Shown here one piece after another: positions 44,090 to 52,950 of a stretch of 64,000 nucleotides of DNA. The position numbers and the translations under genes were made by a program. Position 1 is the first letter of the stretch. Each line of letters starts with the position of its first letter. This stretch comes from Bradyrhizobium algeriense (GTDB taxonomy: Bacteria > Pseudomonadota > Alphaproteobacteria > Rhizobiales > Xanthobacteraceae). The DNA lies in the NCBI RefSeq assembly GCF_003062295.1, contig NZ_PYCN01000002.1:310001-374000 (forward strand), in the 5' to 3' direction. The notes below the pieces were generated by a model. It made no database searches, was not told where the DNA came from, and worked only from the letters and a program-made list of their open reading frames with translations.

Positions 44090-44497
44090 CTACGCCTGCG
44101 GCGGATAGCGCTCGAAGGTGGGCAGTTCGTGCGCGCGCTCCATCCAGCGAATGCGCTCTGCGGTCTGGATGTGCACCATGGCCGGAACGGCGTCGGGATC
44201 GTCGTAGGTCGCGCTCTGGATATCGACGATGCCGGGCAACACATTCGCATTGGTGTAGAAGAGACCCGTGCCGCAGTTCGCGCAGAATTGCCGCCGGCCA
44301 TGTTCGGAGGATTCGTAGACCTTGGGTGTCCCCTTCGTCACCTTGAGCGCGTCCTCCGCATACATCGACCAGCCGACCATCGGCGCGCCGGCGTGGCGCC
44401 GGCAATCCGCGCAGTGACACAGCGCATGAACGATCGGTTCGCCCTCGACCTGATAGCGGATCGCGCCGCAATGACAGCCGCCGGTGATGTTGACCAT
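44090..44497 (-). CDS. GFA family zinc protein (glutathione-dependent formaldehyde-activating-like)
   Basis: 135 residues from the ATG at 44497 (GGAGA about eight bases upstream; the longer frame runs into a repeat). All zinc ligands of the GFA fold are present: C8 and C10 (GCHCG), C27, C29 and C32 (CHCADC), and C72 and C75 (FCANCG). The family binds zinc and was named for glutathione-dependent formaldehyde activation, but most members have no proven activity. The gene is bracketed by two 88-bp direct repeats and has a decayed relative at 43390. Confidence 0.9.
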   Translation of the reverse strand: MVNITGGCHCGAIRYQVEGEPIVHALCHCADCRRHAGAPMVGWSMYAEDALKVTKGTPKVYESSEHGRRQFCANCGTGLFYTNANVLPGIVDIQSATYDDPDAVPAMVHIQTAERIRWMERAHELPTFERYPPQA

Positions 44498-44530
44498 GTT
44501 CGTTCTCCGAAGACAGGAGCTCTGGAGCAT

Positions 44531-44618
44531 GTAGCCCGGATGAAGCGCAGCGCAATCCAGGAAAAAATCTGTCGGCCGGCGAGACACCCCGGATTGCGCT
44601 GCGCTCCATCCGGGCTAC
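44531..44618. repeat. 88-bp palindromic repeat, right of the GFA gene
   Basis: Same element and orientation as 43979-44066, with three substitutions in 88 bp. It ends 20 nt before the stop codon of hpnO, so it may serve as that gene's terminator. Recombination between the two copies would delete the GFA gene. Confidence 0.92.
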
Positions 44619-44637
44619 GGGGCTACGGGGCCTGTGC

Positions 44638-46029
44638 TTACGCCGACTTCCGCACCGCGTTGTCGACCAGCGTCTTGCCGAGCGACCAGATCGCGCCGGG
44701 GACCTTGTGGCTGGCGGCGATGACGTCGTCGAAAGACTTTTCGATCCAGCTGCAGTCTTCTTCCGTGATCACGAGCGGCGGCAGCAGCTTGATGGTGTGG
44801 CTGCCGTGGCCGGAGACTTGCGTCAGGATCTTGTGATCCTTGAACAGCGGCACGGTGATGAGCTGGCAGAACAGGCCCTTGTTGGCGGTCTCCAGCAGAT
44901 TCCAGGATGCCTTCAGCCGCAGCGATTTCGGCGGACCGAACTCGATGCCGATCATCAATCCCTTGCCACGCACTTCCTTCAGCAATTCATAGCCGGGCAC
45001 CATCCGCGTCAGCGCGAGGCGAAGTTCGGCGCCGCGCTTGGCGGCCTGCTCGACCAGTTTTTCGTGCTTGATCACGTCGAGCGTCGCAATGCCGGCGGCC
45101 ATCGCCAGATCGTTCTTCGCAAAAGTCGAGCCGTGCACGACCGCGCGGTCCATTTGGTTGAAGATCTTGTCGAAGATACTCTTGCGCGTCAGCAGCGCGC
45201 CGACCGGGACATGGCCGCCCGACAGCGCCTTCGCCAGCAGCACCATGTCCGGCTCGACATTCCAGTGCTCGACCGCGAGGAATTTTCCGGTGCGGCCGAC
45301 ACCGGTCTGGATTTCGTCGGCTATGAATATCGTGCCGTATTTCTTGCAGAGCGCGGCGGCGCCCGGCAGGAACTCGTCCGTGGGCAGGTTGACGCCCTTG
45401 CCCTGGATCGGCTCGACGATGAAGGCTGCGACCTGACGTGACGACAACGCCTGCTCCAGCGCTGCAAGATCGTTGAAAGGAATCTGCGTGCATCCCGGCA
45501 GCAGCGGCTCGAATCCGCTGCGGAAGTTGGCGTCGTCCATCAGCGACAGCGCGCCGTAGGACAGGCCGTGGAAGGAATGCGAGCAGGAGACGATGCCCGG
45601 GCGGCCGGTCGCGCCGCGCGCGAACTTGATCGCGGCCTCGACGGTCTCGGCACCGGAATTGGCGAAGAACACCTTGTCCAGATATGGCACATGTTCGAGC
45701 AGGCGTTCCGCCAGCACGCCCGCGAGCGTGGACACATCAAGTTGAACCAGATTGGGAAAATCGCTGTCGAGCACGCTTTTCAGCGCCAGACGCAACGCCG
45801 GATGATTGCGGCCAATCGCAAAAACGCCAAATCCGCTCAGTAGATCGAGATAGCGGGCGCCGTCCCGATCGAACAGGTATTGACCTTGACCCTTCTGAAA
45901 GCCCACATCGTAGCCGATGGTCTTCAGCACCCGCACGAGCTGCTCATTCAGGTGGCGCGCATGCATGGAACTGCGCTGCGCCTGCCGCTCTTCAAACAGC
46001 CCGGAAACGTCTAGATATGAACTTGGCAT
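44638..46029 (-). CDS. hpnO: HpnO, hopanoid aminotransferase (class III, PLP)
   Basis: 463 residues, class III aminotransferase. The PLP site shows NSGAETVEAAIKFAR (phosphate binding), IFIADEIQTGVGRTGKF (Asp to the pyridine nitrogen) and the Schiff-base K267 in LLAKALSGG. By position next to hpnN and within a hopanoid region, it is HpnO, which converts the ribosylhopane side chain to 35-aminobacteriohopanetriol; sequence alone would also allow an ornithine/acetylornithine-type enzyme. It is separated from hpnN by a convergently placed DUF2147 gene, so it needs its own promoter in the gap 46030-46132. Confidence 0.88.
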   Translation of the reverse strand: MPSSYLDVSGLFEERQAQRSSMHARHLNEQLVRVLKTIGYDVGFQKGQGQYLFDRDGARYLDLLSGFGVFAIGRNHPALRLALKSVLDSDFPNLVQLDVSTLAGVLAERLLEHVPYLDKVFFANSGAETVEAAIKFARGATGRPGIVSCSHSFHGLSYGALSLMDDANFRSGFEPLLPGCTQIPFNDLAALEQALSSRQVAAFIVEPIQGKGVNLPTDEFLPGAAALCKKYGTIFIADEIQTGVGRTGKFLAVEHWNVEPDMVLLAKALSGGHVPVGALLTRKSIFDKIFNQMDRAVVHGSTFAKNDLAMAAGIATLDVIKHEKLVEQAAKRGAELRLALTRMVPGYELLKEVRGKGLMIGIEFGPPKSLRLKASWNLLETANKGLFCQLITVPLFKDHKILTQVSGHGSHTIKLLPPLVITEEDCSWIEKSFDDVIAASHKVPGAIWSLGKTLVDNAVRKSA

Positions 46030-46132
46030 TCGCTACATACGTCGGTTGATGGCCGTTTCGTCAACTGAAAACACTCAATGCGGCGTTTTGACCCCCGCAT
46101 TGGATCAACTTACTTAAACACAGGTCTGAACC

Positions 46133-46822
46133 ATGTTGCACTGCCCAAGAACCATCGTGCGTACAATAGTTTATTCGGGAGTTTTTTTGGCCACAGGTCT
46201 TACCGTTGCGCTAGCCGCCGATCCCACCGGTGACTGGAAAGTCGCCGATGGCGTGGCCAACATTCGTGTCGCCCAATGTAGCGGCAACATGTGGGGCGTC
46301 GTCGCCTGGGAAAAGACCCCGGGCGGCAAAGACAGTAATAATCCGGATACCGCAAAGCAGAGCCGGCCGACCTTGGGGATGCCGATCCTGATCGAGATGA
46401 AGAAGAAGCCCGGCGTCGATGCCTGGGAAGGCCAAGTCTACAACGCCAAGGACGGACAGCTCTACAGCTCGACGATCAAGCCTGTCGGCACCGACCAGCT
46501 CGAGATTCAGGGCTGCGTGCTCGGCTTCCTGTGCGGCGGTGAAACCTGGACCCGTGTCGGACCGCCGATTCCCTCGAGCCCTGCCAACAGCATGGCCAAG
46601 GGTGCGCCGAAGGGACCAGCCGGCGCTCCGCCCAAAACCGCAGCACCTGCGCCGACGGCGCCGAAGACCACGGGTGCGGTAAATCCGGCACCCGCTGCGG
46701 CGAATCCTGCGCCCGCGCCGAAGGCTGCGCCCGCTCAGAAGCAGGCGGCGGCCACGGCCGCCCAGCCCGCCGATATCGGCGATATCTGCCTACTCCCCGA
46801 CATCGCGCGGTTTGCCCATTAG
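46133..46822 (+). CDS. Exported DUF2147-domain protein
   Basis: 229 residues. A signal peptide (VYSGVFLATGLTVALA) is followed by a DUF2147 domain: DPTGDWKVADGVANIRV, GNMWGVVAWEKTPGGKDSNN and VYNAKDGQLYSSTIK with C-terminal ETWTRV. The last 70 residues are an Ala/Pro-rich, low-complexity tail. DUF2147 proteins are periplasmic and of unknown function. The 3' end overlaps the end of hpnN on the other strand by 33 nt (46790-46822). Its place between hpnO and hpnN suggests, but does not show, an envelope role linked to hopanoids. Confidence 0.85.
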   Translation: MLHCPRTIVRTIVYSGVFLATGLTVALAADPTGDWKVADGVANIRVAQCSGNMWGVVAWEKTPGGKDSNNPDTAKQSRPTLGMPILIEMKKKPGVDAWEGQVYNAKDGQLYSSTIKPVGTDQLEIQGCVLGFLCGGETWTRVGPPIPSSPANSMAKGAPKGPAGAPPKTAAPAPTAPKTTGAVNPAPAAANPAPAPKAAPAQKQAAATAAQPADIGDICLLPDIARFAH

Positions 46823-49378
46823 CGCCGGCTGGAACAGCAGCACCGCGGCCAGCGTGATGACGAACGACAGCGCCAGCAATTTGCCCATGCTGGCGGTGCC
46901 GGGATGACTGGATAGCCACAGGCTTCCGAATGCAGTCGCGGTCGTCAGCGCCGAGAAAAAGATCGCGCGCGTGAGGCTCGACTGCAGCAGGTTCGTTCTG
47001 CCCTCGCGCCAGGCCGTGACATAATAGATCTTGAAGGCGACGCCGACGCCGAGCAGCAGCGGCAATGCGACGATGTTGGCGAAGTTGAGCGGCAGCTCGA
47101 TCAGCACACAGAGCTCCAGCGTCACCGCGCCGGCCACCAGCAGCGGCACCATCGTCATCAGCACGTCGGTGATCCGCCGCAGCGCCAGGTAAAGCAACAG
47201 GCTGATCACCAGCAGCGCCCAGATGCCGGCATGGATGAACGCCTTCACGATGGTGTCGCCGGATTTGAGGATTGACACCGGCCCGCCGATCGCATTCGGC
47301 TCGGCCGCCAAAACCGAATCGGCAAAGCGGCGCAAATTGTCGTTGTCGTTGGGATCGCCCTTCGGCAACGCCTCGACGCGAATCAACCCATCCTTGGATT
47401 TCCAGCTGTTCAGCAGTTCCGGCGGCAGCGTCTTGAGCGAGACGGGGCCGGCCTGCATCGTGTTCTTGAGCTGATCGAATACGATCTTGAGCGGGGTGAC
47501 GAAAATGCCCTGCGCCTTGTCGCGCGTCGCCTGATTGCTGCCGGCAAGTTTCGACAGCGCGTCCGCCAGCCGCCGCGAGGCAACCGCGCCCGGACCCTTG
47601 CCGTCGCCGGCGGTCCTGCGCAGGCTGTCGACCGAACTCTTTAGCGCCTCCACGTTCTCCTGATCGGTGGGCGCCGCATCGACAGAATCGGGATTGAGCG
47701 CGGGCCCCACCACCCTCGCCGCCTTCGCGATCAACTGCAGCTTTGCCGGCTGATCCTCAGGCACGAAACTGTCGATTGACATCACGCGCAGGACTTCCGG
47801 CAGCTTTTCCAGCCGCGCCTCGATCTTCTTCGCTTCCGCTTCCGAGGTGGTCAGCACGTTGATGGCGTTGGCGCCGGTGTTGGGGTCCTTGCGCAGGTCG
47901 AGGAAGGTCGCGATCGATTCAGCCTTCGGATTGCGCAGGTTGATCGGGTTAAAGTCGAACTTCATGAAATAGAGCAGCGGCAGGCCGGCCACGACGAGGA
48001 GCAGCGTACCAACGACGATGATGACGCGATGCCTTTCGAGGAATTCGTCCACCGGCGCCAGAAACGCGTAACCGACCGGCTCGCTTTCGCCGGGCGGGTG
48101 AAGCAGCTTCAGCATGGCAGGCAGGGACGTGATGCTGGTGATGAACGCGATCAGCATGCCGGCGCCGGCAATCTTGCCGAGTTCGGAAATGCCCTTGTAG
48201 TCGGTCGGCAGGAAACACAGGAAGCCGGCGGCGGTCGCCATCGCGGCGAGCGAAAGCGGCACCGCGCAGCGTCTCGCCGCGCTCTCCAGCGCCAGCGCCA
48301 GATCTTCGTTCTTGAAACGCTCGGAACGATAACGGACGCTGAACTGAATGCCGAAATCGACGCCGAGGCCGACGAACAGCACGGCAAAGGCGATCGACAG
48401 CAGGTTCAGCGACCCCACCATCATCAGGCCGACCGCGGTCGTCAGCGAAAGGCCGATGAACAGGTTCACGAACACCGCGAAGATGATCTTCGAGGAGTGC
48501 AGCGCCATCCAGAGAATCACGAGGACGATGAGGACGGTTGCGACACCGTTGACGATCGCGCCGTCCTGCACGGTCGAATATTCCTCATTCGCGATCGGAA
48601 CCGGGCCGGTCAGCCGCACCCGCGCGCTGTACTGGCCTGCAAAATTGAGATCGGTCGCGGCCTGCCGGATCGCGTCGGTCGCATCCTTGCCGGGTTCCAG
48701 TTCGCTGTAGTCGAGCTTCGGCTTGAACTCGATGAAGGCGCGGCGATCGGCATCGGTTAAAGGCTTATCGCTGGTAAGTTCGCGCCAGGAGAACGTCGCC
48801 GTCCCCTTGTTCAGGATGTCCTCGACCGTCTGGCTGATCAGGTTGAAGGGCCGTTCGGTATTGTCGAGCTTGACCTGTCCGCGCTTGACGCCGGCAAGCC
48901 CGGTCTCCAGCGCGCCGGTCAGGCCGCGGATCGAGGGATCGCCGGCCATGATCTCGATCAGGGGCGCGGCGGCTTCGAGCTGGCCGGCGACCTTGCCGAC
49001 CTCCTCCACCGGCAGGAACAACAGCCCGTTCTTTTCGAAGAACTCGCCCGACCCCAGCGGCTGCACCGATTCGAAATGCTTGGTGTCCCCGGAGAGCTTT
49101 GTGAAAAGCGCCTTGCTCGCGGCACTGGCGAGCTCGGGCGTCGGCGCCTCGACCACGGCGAGAATCAGTTTTTCGCGGTCGAAGGCCTGCTCGAACTGGT
49201 TGTCGCGCTTGCGCCAGTCGAGGTCGGGCGAAATCAGCGTGTTGATGTCGGTGTTGATGGCGAAATGCCGGGCCGCATAGTAGCTCGCCCCGACCGCCAG
49301 AAGCAGCGAGACGATGACGACGAGAGTGGCAAACCGCGTACAGGTTCTGACAATGGCGACGACAATACTGGTCAGCAC
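46790..49378 (-). CDS. hpnN: HpnN, hopanoid transporter (RND/MMPL superfamily)
   Basis: 862 residues with two MMPL halves, each one helix, a large periplasmic loop and five helices. Typical segments are HFAINTDINTLISPDLDWRK after helix 1, VGLGVDFGIQFSVRYR in helix 4 of the first half, and LLLGVGVAFKIYYVTAWREG in the second. HpnN carries hopanoids from the inner to the outer membrane. The start is a GTG at 49378 with a weak ribosome-binding site. It is divergent from ispH-hpnH across a 440-nt gap. Confidence 0.95.
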   Translation of the reverse strand: MLTSIVVAIVRTCTRFATLVVIVSLLLAVGASYYAARHFAINTDINTLISPDLDWRKRDNQFEQAFDREKLILAVVEAPTPELASAASKALFTKLSGDTKHFESVQPLGSGEFFEKNGLLFLPVEEVGKVAGQLEAAAPLIEIMAGDPSIRGLTGALETGLAGVKRGQVKLDNTERPFNLISQTVEDILNKGTATFSWRELTSDKPLTDADRRAFIEFKPKLDYSELEPGKDATDAIRQAATDLNFAGQYSARVRLTGPVPIANEEYSTVQDGAIVNGVATVLIVLVILWMALHSSKIIFAVFVNLFIGLSLTTAVGLMMVGSLNLLSIAFAVLFVGLGVDFGIQFSVRYRSERFKNEDLALALESAARRCAVPLSLAAMATAAGFLCFLPTDYKGISELGKIAGAGMLIAFITSITSLPAMLKLLHPPGESEPVGYAFLAPVDEFLERHRVIIVVGTLLLVVAGLPLLYFMKFDFNPINLRNPKAESIATFLDLRKDPNTGANAINVLTTSEAEAKKIEARLEKLPEVLRVMSIDSFVPEDQPAKLQLIAKAARVVGPALNPDSVDAAPTDQENVEALKSSVDSLRRTAGDGKGPGAVASRRLADALSKLAGSNQATRDKAQGIFVTPLKIVFDQLKNTMQAGPVSLKTLPPELLNSWKSKDGLIRVEALPKGDPNDNDNLRRFADSVLAAEPNAIGGPVSILKSGDTIVKAFIHAGIWALLVISLLLYLALRRITDVLMTMVPLLVAGAVTLELCVLIELPLNFANIVALPLLLGVGVAFKIYYVTAWREGRTNLLQSSLTRAIFFSALTTATAFGSLWLSSHPGTASMGKLLALSFVITLAAVLLFQPALMGKPRDVGE

Positions 49379-49820
49379 TTCGTTTCTTTCTAAATCTCAA
49401 GGAGAGCTGGGCGAAAACGCCCGCTGTCTAGCGGAGTTCCCGAAGCCGATCTAATGTTGTTTTGGTTACTTGCCCGAGGGTTCAAGCGAAGCCGCCAAAA
49501 CCGACCGGACGGGTGTTCGGGGGGCGGGTATAGCCCGTCCGAAAGGGCGATAAAGTGACGAACCGGTGAGGAACAACGGTTCCCATAAACCCCTTTTAGG
49601 TATCTAATTACCTACAGTTTGGTAACCATTGCGCGATGCACCTTTTCCAGCCGCACAATTTTTGACACATAGTCCTGCGCTTCCATCTACTTGGGTGGCG
49701 ATTACCTGCGGGTTCCGGTCATGGTGCGGATATTGCAGATCCGGATGTGACCGGCTGCACGGAGACCTTCGGGTGAATTTGCGAATTCAGTACCTGGTGC
49801 AACAGCGTAATGGACATCCC
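49379..49820. other. 442-nt divergent control region between hpnN and ispH
   Basis: It must hold promoters for both directions. A short palindrome, GGAAC-AACG-GTTCC (49570-49583), stands out, followed by an AT-rich stretch (TATCTAATTACC near 49601). GGAG at 49761-49764 sits eight bases before an in-frame GTG (49773), a possible longer ispH start. I could not define a promoter. Confidence 0.45.
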
Positions 49821-50747
49821 ATGGAAGTGTATCTAGCGCAGCCCCGCGGATTTTGTGCGGGCGTCGTGCGTGCCATCGAAATCGTTGAGCGCGCGCTCGA
49901 GAAGTACGGTCCGCCGGTCTATGTTCGGCACGAGATCGTGCATAACAAATACGTGGTCGAAAGCCTTAAAGCCAAGGGCGCGATCTTCGTCGAGGACCTG
50001 TCGGAGGTTCCGCCGCTGGCGGTTACCGTCTTCAGCGCCCACGGCGTGGCCCGCAGCGTTGAGGAGGAGGCCGCCGCCCGCGGCCTGCCCGTCCTTAATG
50101 CCACCTGCCCGCTGGTCACCAAGGTCCATAATCAGGGCAAGCGGTATATGTCCAAGGGCCGTACCCTGGTACTGATCGGGCATGCCGGCCATCCCGAGGT
50201 CGAGGGCACCATGGGTCAGGTTCCGGGGCCGGTTCTGCTGGTCCAGAACGTCGACGAGGTGGCGGCGCTGACGCTGCCGACCGACGCCCCGCTGGCCTAT
50301 ATCACCCAGACCACCCTCAGCGTGGACGACACAAAGGACATAATTGCCGCCCTTCAGGCCAAATTTACAGATATTCAAGGCCCCGACATCCGGGATATCT
50401 GCTATGCGACACAGAACCGCCAATCTGCGGTAAGGGACCTAAGTAAGCTGGTGGACGTCATTTTGGTGGTGGGGGCCGCCAATAGCTCCAACTCAAACAG
50501 GCTTCGCGAAATCGGCACCGAGGTCGGGGTCGCGAGTTATCTCATTGCCGACGGGAGCGAGTTGAACCCCGATTGGCTGAAGGATGCGAAAGCCGTCGGC
50601 ATTACGGCGGGCGCCTCGGCGCCCGAAGTTTTGGTCGACGACGTGATCGAGGCTTTGAGGCGTATCGGACCCGTCAAGGTGTCGGTACTTCCCGGCCGGG
50701 AAGAAAATATCGAGTTCCGTCTTCCGGCCGAACTGACTGCGGGTTGA
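49821..50747 (+). CDS. ispH: 4-hydroxy-3-methylbut-2-enyl diphosphate reductase
   Basis: 308 residues from the ATG at 49821. With this start the key residues fall at the usual positions: [4Fe-4S] cysteines C12 (PRGFCAG), C96 (NATCPLV) and C194 (DICYATQNR), H121/H124 ([10 protein letters not shown]) and proton-donor E126. A GTG at 49773 has a better ribosome-binding site and would add 16 residues; the family N-terminus favours the ATG. IspH makes IPP and DMAPP in the last step of the MEP pathway, feeding hopanoid synthesis. hpnH follows 64 nt downstream in the same direction. Confidence 0.95.
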   Translation: MEVYLAQPRGFCAGVVRAIEIVERALEKYGPPVYVRHEIVHNKYVVESLKAKGAIFVEDLSEVPPLAVTVFSAHGVARSVEEEAAARGLPVLNATCPLVTKVHNQGKRYMSKGRTLVLIGHAGHPEVEGTMGQVPGPVLLVQNVDEVAALTLPTDAPLAYITQTTLSVDDTKDIIAALQAKFTDIQGPDIRDICYATQNRQSAVRDLSKLVDVILVVGAANSSNSNRLREIGTEVGVASYLIADGSELNPDWLKDAKAVGITAGASAPEVLVDDVIEALRRIGPVKVSVLPGREENIEFRLPAELTAG

Positions 50748-50811
50748 TCCACTTCAAGAGTTCCAAGTCTGGGCTCCAGGCCCAGACTCAAGTCCAGAAA
50801 GAAATCTCTCA

Positions 50812-51972
50812 ATGGCAATACCGTTTTTCAAGGAAATGCGTATCGGTGGCTATCTGATCAAGCAGAAGCTGCTTGGCCGGAAGCGCTATCCGCTCGTGCT
50901 GATGCTGGAGCCGTTGTTCCGCTGCAACCTCGCTTGTGTCGGCTGCGGCAAGATCGACTATCCCGACGCGATCCTCAACCGTCGCATGTCGGCGCAGGAA
51001 TGCTGGGATGCGGCCGACGAATGCGGCGCGCCGATGGTGGCGATCCCCGGCGGCGAACCGCTGATCCACAAGGAGATCGGCGAGATCGTGCGCGGCCTCG
51101 TGGCGCGCAAGAAGTTCGTCTCGCTGTGCACCAACGCGCTGCTGCTGGAGAAGAAGCTCGATCTGTTCGAGCCCTCGCCCTATTTGTTCTTCTCGGTGCA
51201 TCTCGACGGGTTGAAGGAGCACCACGACAAGGCGGTGTCGCAGAAGGGCGTGTTCGACCGCGCGGTTTCCGCGATCAAGGCCGCGAAGGCGCGCGGCTTT
51301 ACCGTCAACGTCAACGCCACGATCTTCGACGGCCATCCGGCGGAAGAAATCGCAAAATTCCTCGACCTCACGACCGAACTCGGCGTCGGCGTCTCGATGT
51401 CGCCGGGCTACGCCTATGAGCGCGCCCCGGACCAGGAGCACTTCCTCAACCGCACCAAAACCAAGAAGCTGTTCCGCGACGTGTTCGCGCTCGGCAAGGG
51501 CAAGAAGTGGAACTTCATGCATTCCGGCCTGTTCCTGGACTTCCTCGCAGGTAACCAGAGCTACGAATGCACGCCCTGGGGCATGCCGGCCCGCAACATC
51601 TTCGGCTGGCAGAAGCCCTGCTATTTGCTCGGCGAAGGCTACACCAAGACCTTCAAGGAGCTGATGGAGACGACGGACTGGGACACCTACGGCACCGGCA
51701 AGTACGAGAAGTGCGCCGACTGCATGGCGCATTGCGGCTACGAGCCGACGGCTGCCAACGCAGCCCTGGTCAATCCGCTGAAGGCGATGTGGGTCGCGCT
51801 GCGCGGCGTCCGCACCACGGGCCCGATGGCGCCCGAGATCGACCTCTCCAACCAACGTCCGGCGCAATACATCTTCTCGGCCGAGGTGCAGAAGCGCCTG
51901 TCCGAGATCCGCAAGGACGAAGCCGCTGCGGCAGCCGCCAAGCAGCAACAGAAGGCATCCACCGCCGCCTGA
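50812..51972 (+). CDS. hpnH: HpnH, adenosylhopane synthase (radical SAM)
   Basis: 386 residues. The radical-SAM cluster motif CX3CX2C is C38, C42 and C45 (FRCNLACVGCGK). The partial barrel continues with VAIPGGEPLIHKEI, the SAM-binding GGEP, and a C-terminal Cys-rich region (KCADCMAHCGYEP). An Ala/Gln/Lys tail (DEAAAAAAKQQQKASTAA) is probably disordered. HpnH joins the 5'-deoxyadenosyl group to hopene, giving adenosylhopane, the first C35 hopanoid. It is downstream of ispH, away from the main hpn operon, and ends at a strong terminator. Confidence 0.96.
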   Translation: MAIPFFKEMRIGGYLIKQKLLGRKRYPLVLMLEPLFRCNLACVGCGKIDYPDAILNRRMSAQECWDAADECGAPMVAIPGGEPLIHKEIGEIVRGLVARKKFVSLCTNALLLEKKLDLFEPSPYLFFSVHLDGLKEHHDKAVSQKGVFDRAVSAIKAAKARGFTVNVNATIFDGHPAEEIAKFLDLTTELGVGVSMSPGYAYERAPDQEHFLNRTKTKKLFRDVFALGKGKKWNFMHSGLFLDFLAGNQSYECTPWGMPARNIFGWQKPCYLLGEGYTKTFKELMETTDWDTYGTGKYEKCADCMAHCGYEPTAANAALVNPLKAMWVALRGVRTTGPMAPEIDLSNQRPAQYIFSAEVQKRLSEIRKDEAAAAAAKQQQKASTAA

Positions 51973-51995
51973 GCGGGATAGCAAAAGATTTTTGG

Positions 51996-52030
51996 GCCCC
52001 GGTTCAGGCGAACCGGGGCGCTTTCCTTTT
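51996..52030 (+). terminator. Terminator after hpnH
   Basis: GCCCCGGTTC (51996-52005) pairs perfectly with GAACCGGGGC (52010-52019) around AGGC, followed by CTTTCCTTTTT. It ends the ispH-hpnH unit 24 nt after the stop. Related hairpins with a CCGGTTC/GAACCGG core lie at 56321 and 59174. Confidence 0.88.
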
Positions 52031-52062
52031 TGCGTGTCTCTCAGACTGTCACGGAACGACCG

Positions 52063-52950
52063 CTACTTCGTCCGGGTCCGCAGCAGCAGATTCTCGATCT
52101 CTGCCGCGCGCCCGGCACTGAGTGTGCCACGCTCGATCCCGAGCGGTACATTGCGGAGGGCCAGTTCGCGGTACAACGCGCCGGAGGAAGGAAAGCGCTC
52201 GTCCAATGCTTCGAGGTGCTTGAGGATCGTTCCGACGTCCCCGCGCGCCACGCAGCCGCCCATGCCGTTGGCCAGTCCGCCGTCAAGAACGGCCGCGACC
52301 GTTCCCCTCAGCAGCGGCATCATGGCACGCAGTGCGTCGGCCTCGCTGGCGCCAAAACTCTTCCAGAGTTCGACGCCTTCCTTGAGCAATGCGATCAGGA
52401 AAGGACCGACATAGTAGGCCGAGGCGTGATAAAGCGCCCGCACGCCGGCCGGCAGCGCCAGCGGTTCGCACCCGATGCTGGTGGCGAGCCGTTCCAGGTC
52501 ACGCCTGAAATCGGGGTCTGCTTCGATGCCGACCGTACATCCGCGCAGTCCCTCGAGCGCGACGTCGGGATTTGCAAACATCTGCATCGGATGAAATCCG
52601 CCGGTTACGGCACCGCCGGATTTCGCATGATCCAGCGCGGTCAATTCGGTTGCTCCGCTGCAATGGACGACGCGGTGACGTGGCTCCCAGCGCAAAGCGC
52701 GGCAGACCGGCAGGATCGCGTCGTCGCTTACCGTCAGGAAGAGCACATCACAATCGTCCACGACATGCTGCGCGTGCGGCATCGGCCGTGCTGACGGTAC
52801 CCGGAATCCCAGGCGCTGCGCCGCATCGGAGCCACGGTTGTAGAAGGCCGCGACGTTCAGGTTCGCGCGGTCAAACGCCGGCGCGAGCGTTTGCGCAATA
52901 CGGCCGGCGCCGATGAAGCCGATTCGCAACGCCGCGAGCTCAATGCTCAT
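52063..52950 (-). CDS. Rossmann-fold/DUF2520 domain protein
   Basis: 295 residues from the ATG at 52950. An N-terminal NAD(P)-binding fold (LRIGFIGAGRIAQTLAPAF; DDCDVLFLTVSDDAI) is followed by the helical DUF2520 domain (ALYHASAYYVGPFLIALLKEG). The architecture resembles pyrroline-5-carboxylate or ketopantoate-type reductases, but the substrate is unknown. The start overlaps the stop of the upstream aldolase gene by 4 nt (ATGA), so the two form an operon and probably act on the same compound. Confidence 0.85.
   Translation of the reverse strand: MSIELAALRIGFIGAGRIAQTLAPAFDRANLNVAAFYNRGSDAAQRLGFRVPSARPMPHAQHVVDDCDVLFLTVSDDAILPVCRALRWEPRHRVVHCSGATELTALDHAKSGGAVTGGFHPMQMFANPDVALEGLRGCTVGIEADPDFRRDLERLATSIGCEPLALPAGVRALYHASAYYVGPFLIALLKEGVELWKSFGASEADALRAMMPLLRGTVAAVLDGGLANGMGGCVARGDVGTILKHLEALDERFPSSGALYRELALRNVPLGIERGTLSAGRAAEIENLLLRTRTK

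Noticed and set aside
43787..44609. Open frames starting MERSAIRG inside the 88-bp repeats.
   Set aside because: The start codons are created by the repeat itself; only the GFA gene and the GFA remnant are supported.
44638..46029. HpnO as a general ornithine or acetylornithine aminotransferase.
   Set aside because: Sequence alone allows it, but the position beside hpnN in the hopanoid region makes the hopanoid enzyme more likely.
49561..49583. GGAAC-N15-GTT on the minus strand as an EcfG stress promoter for hpnN.
   Set aside because: The spacing is one to two bases short of the usual 16-17, and it lies about 180 nt from the hpnN start. The match is more simply part of a short palindrome.
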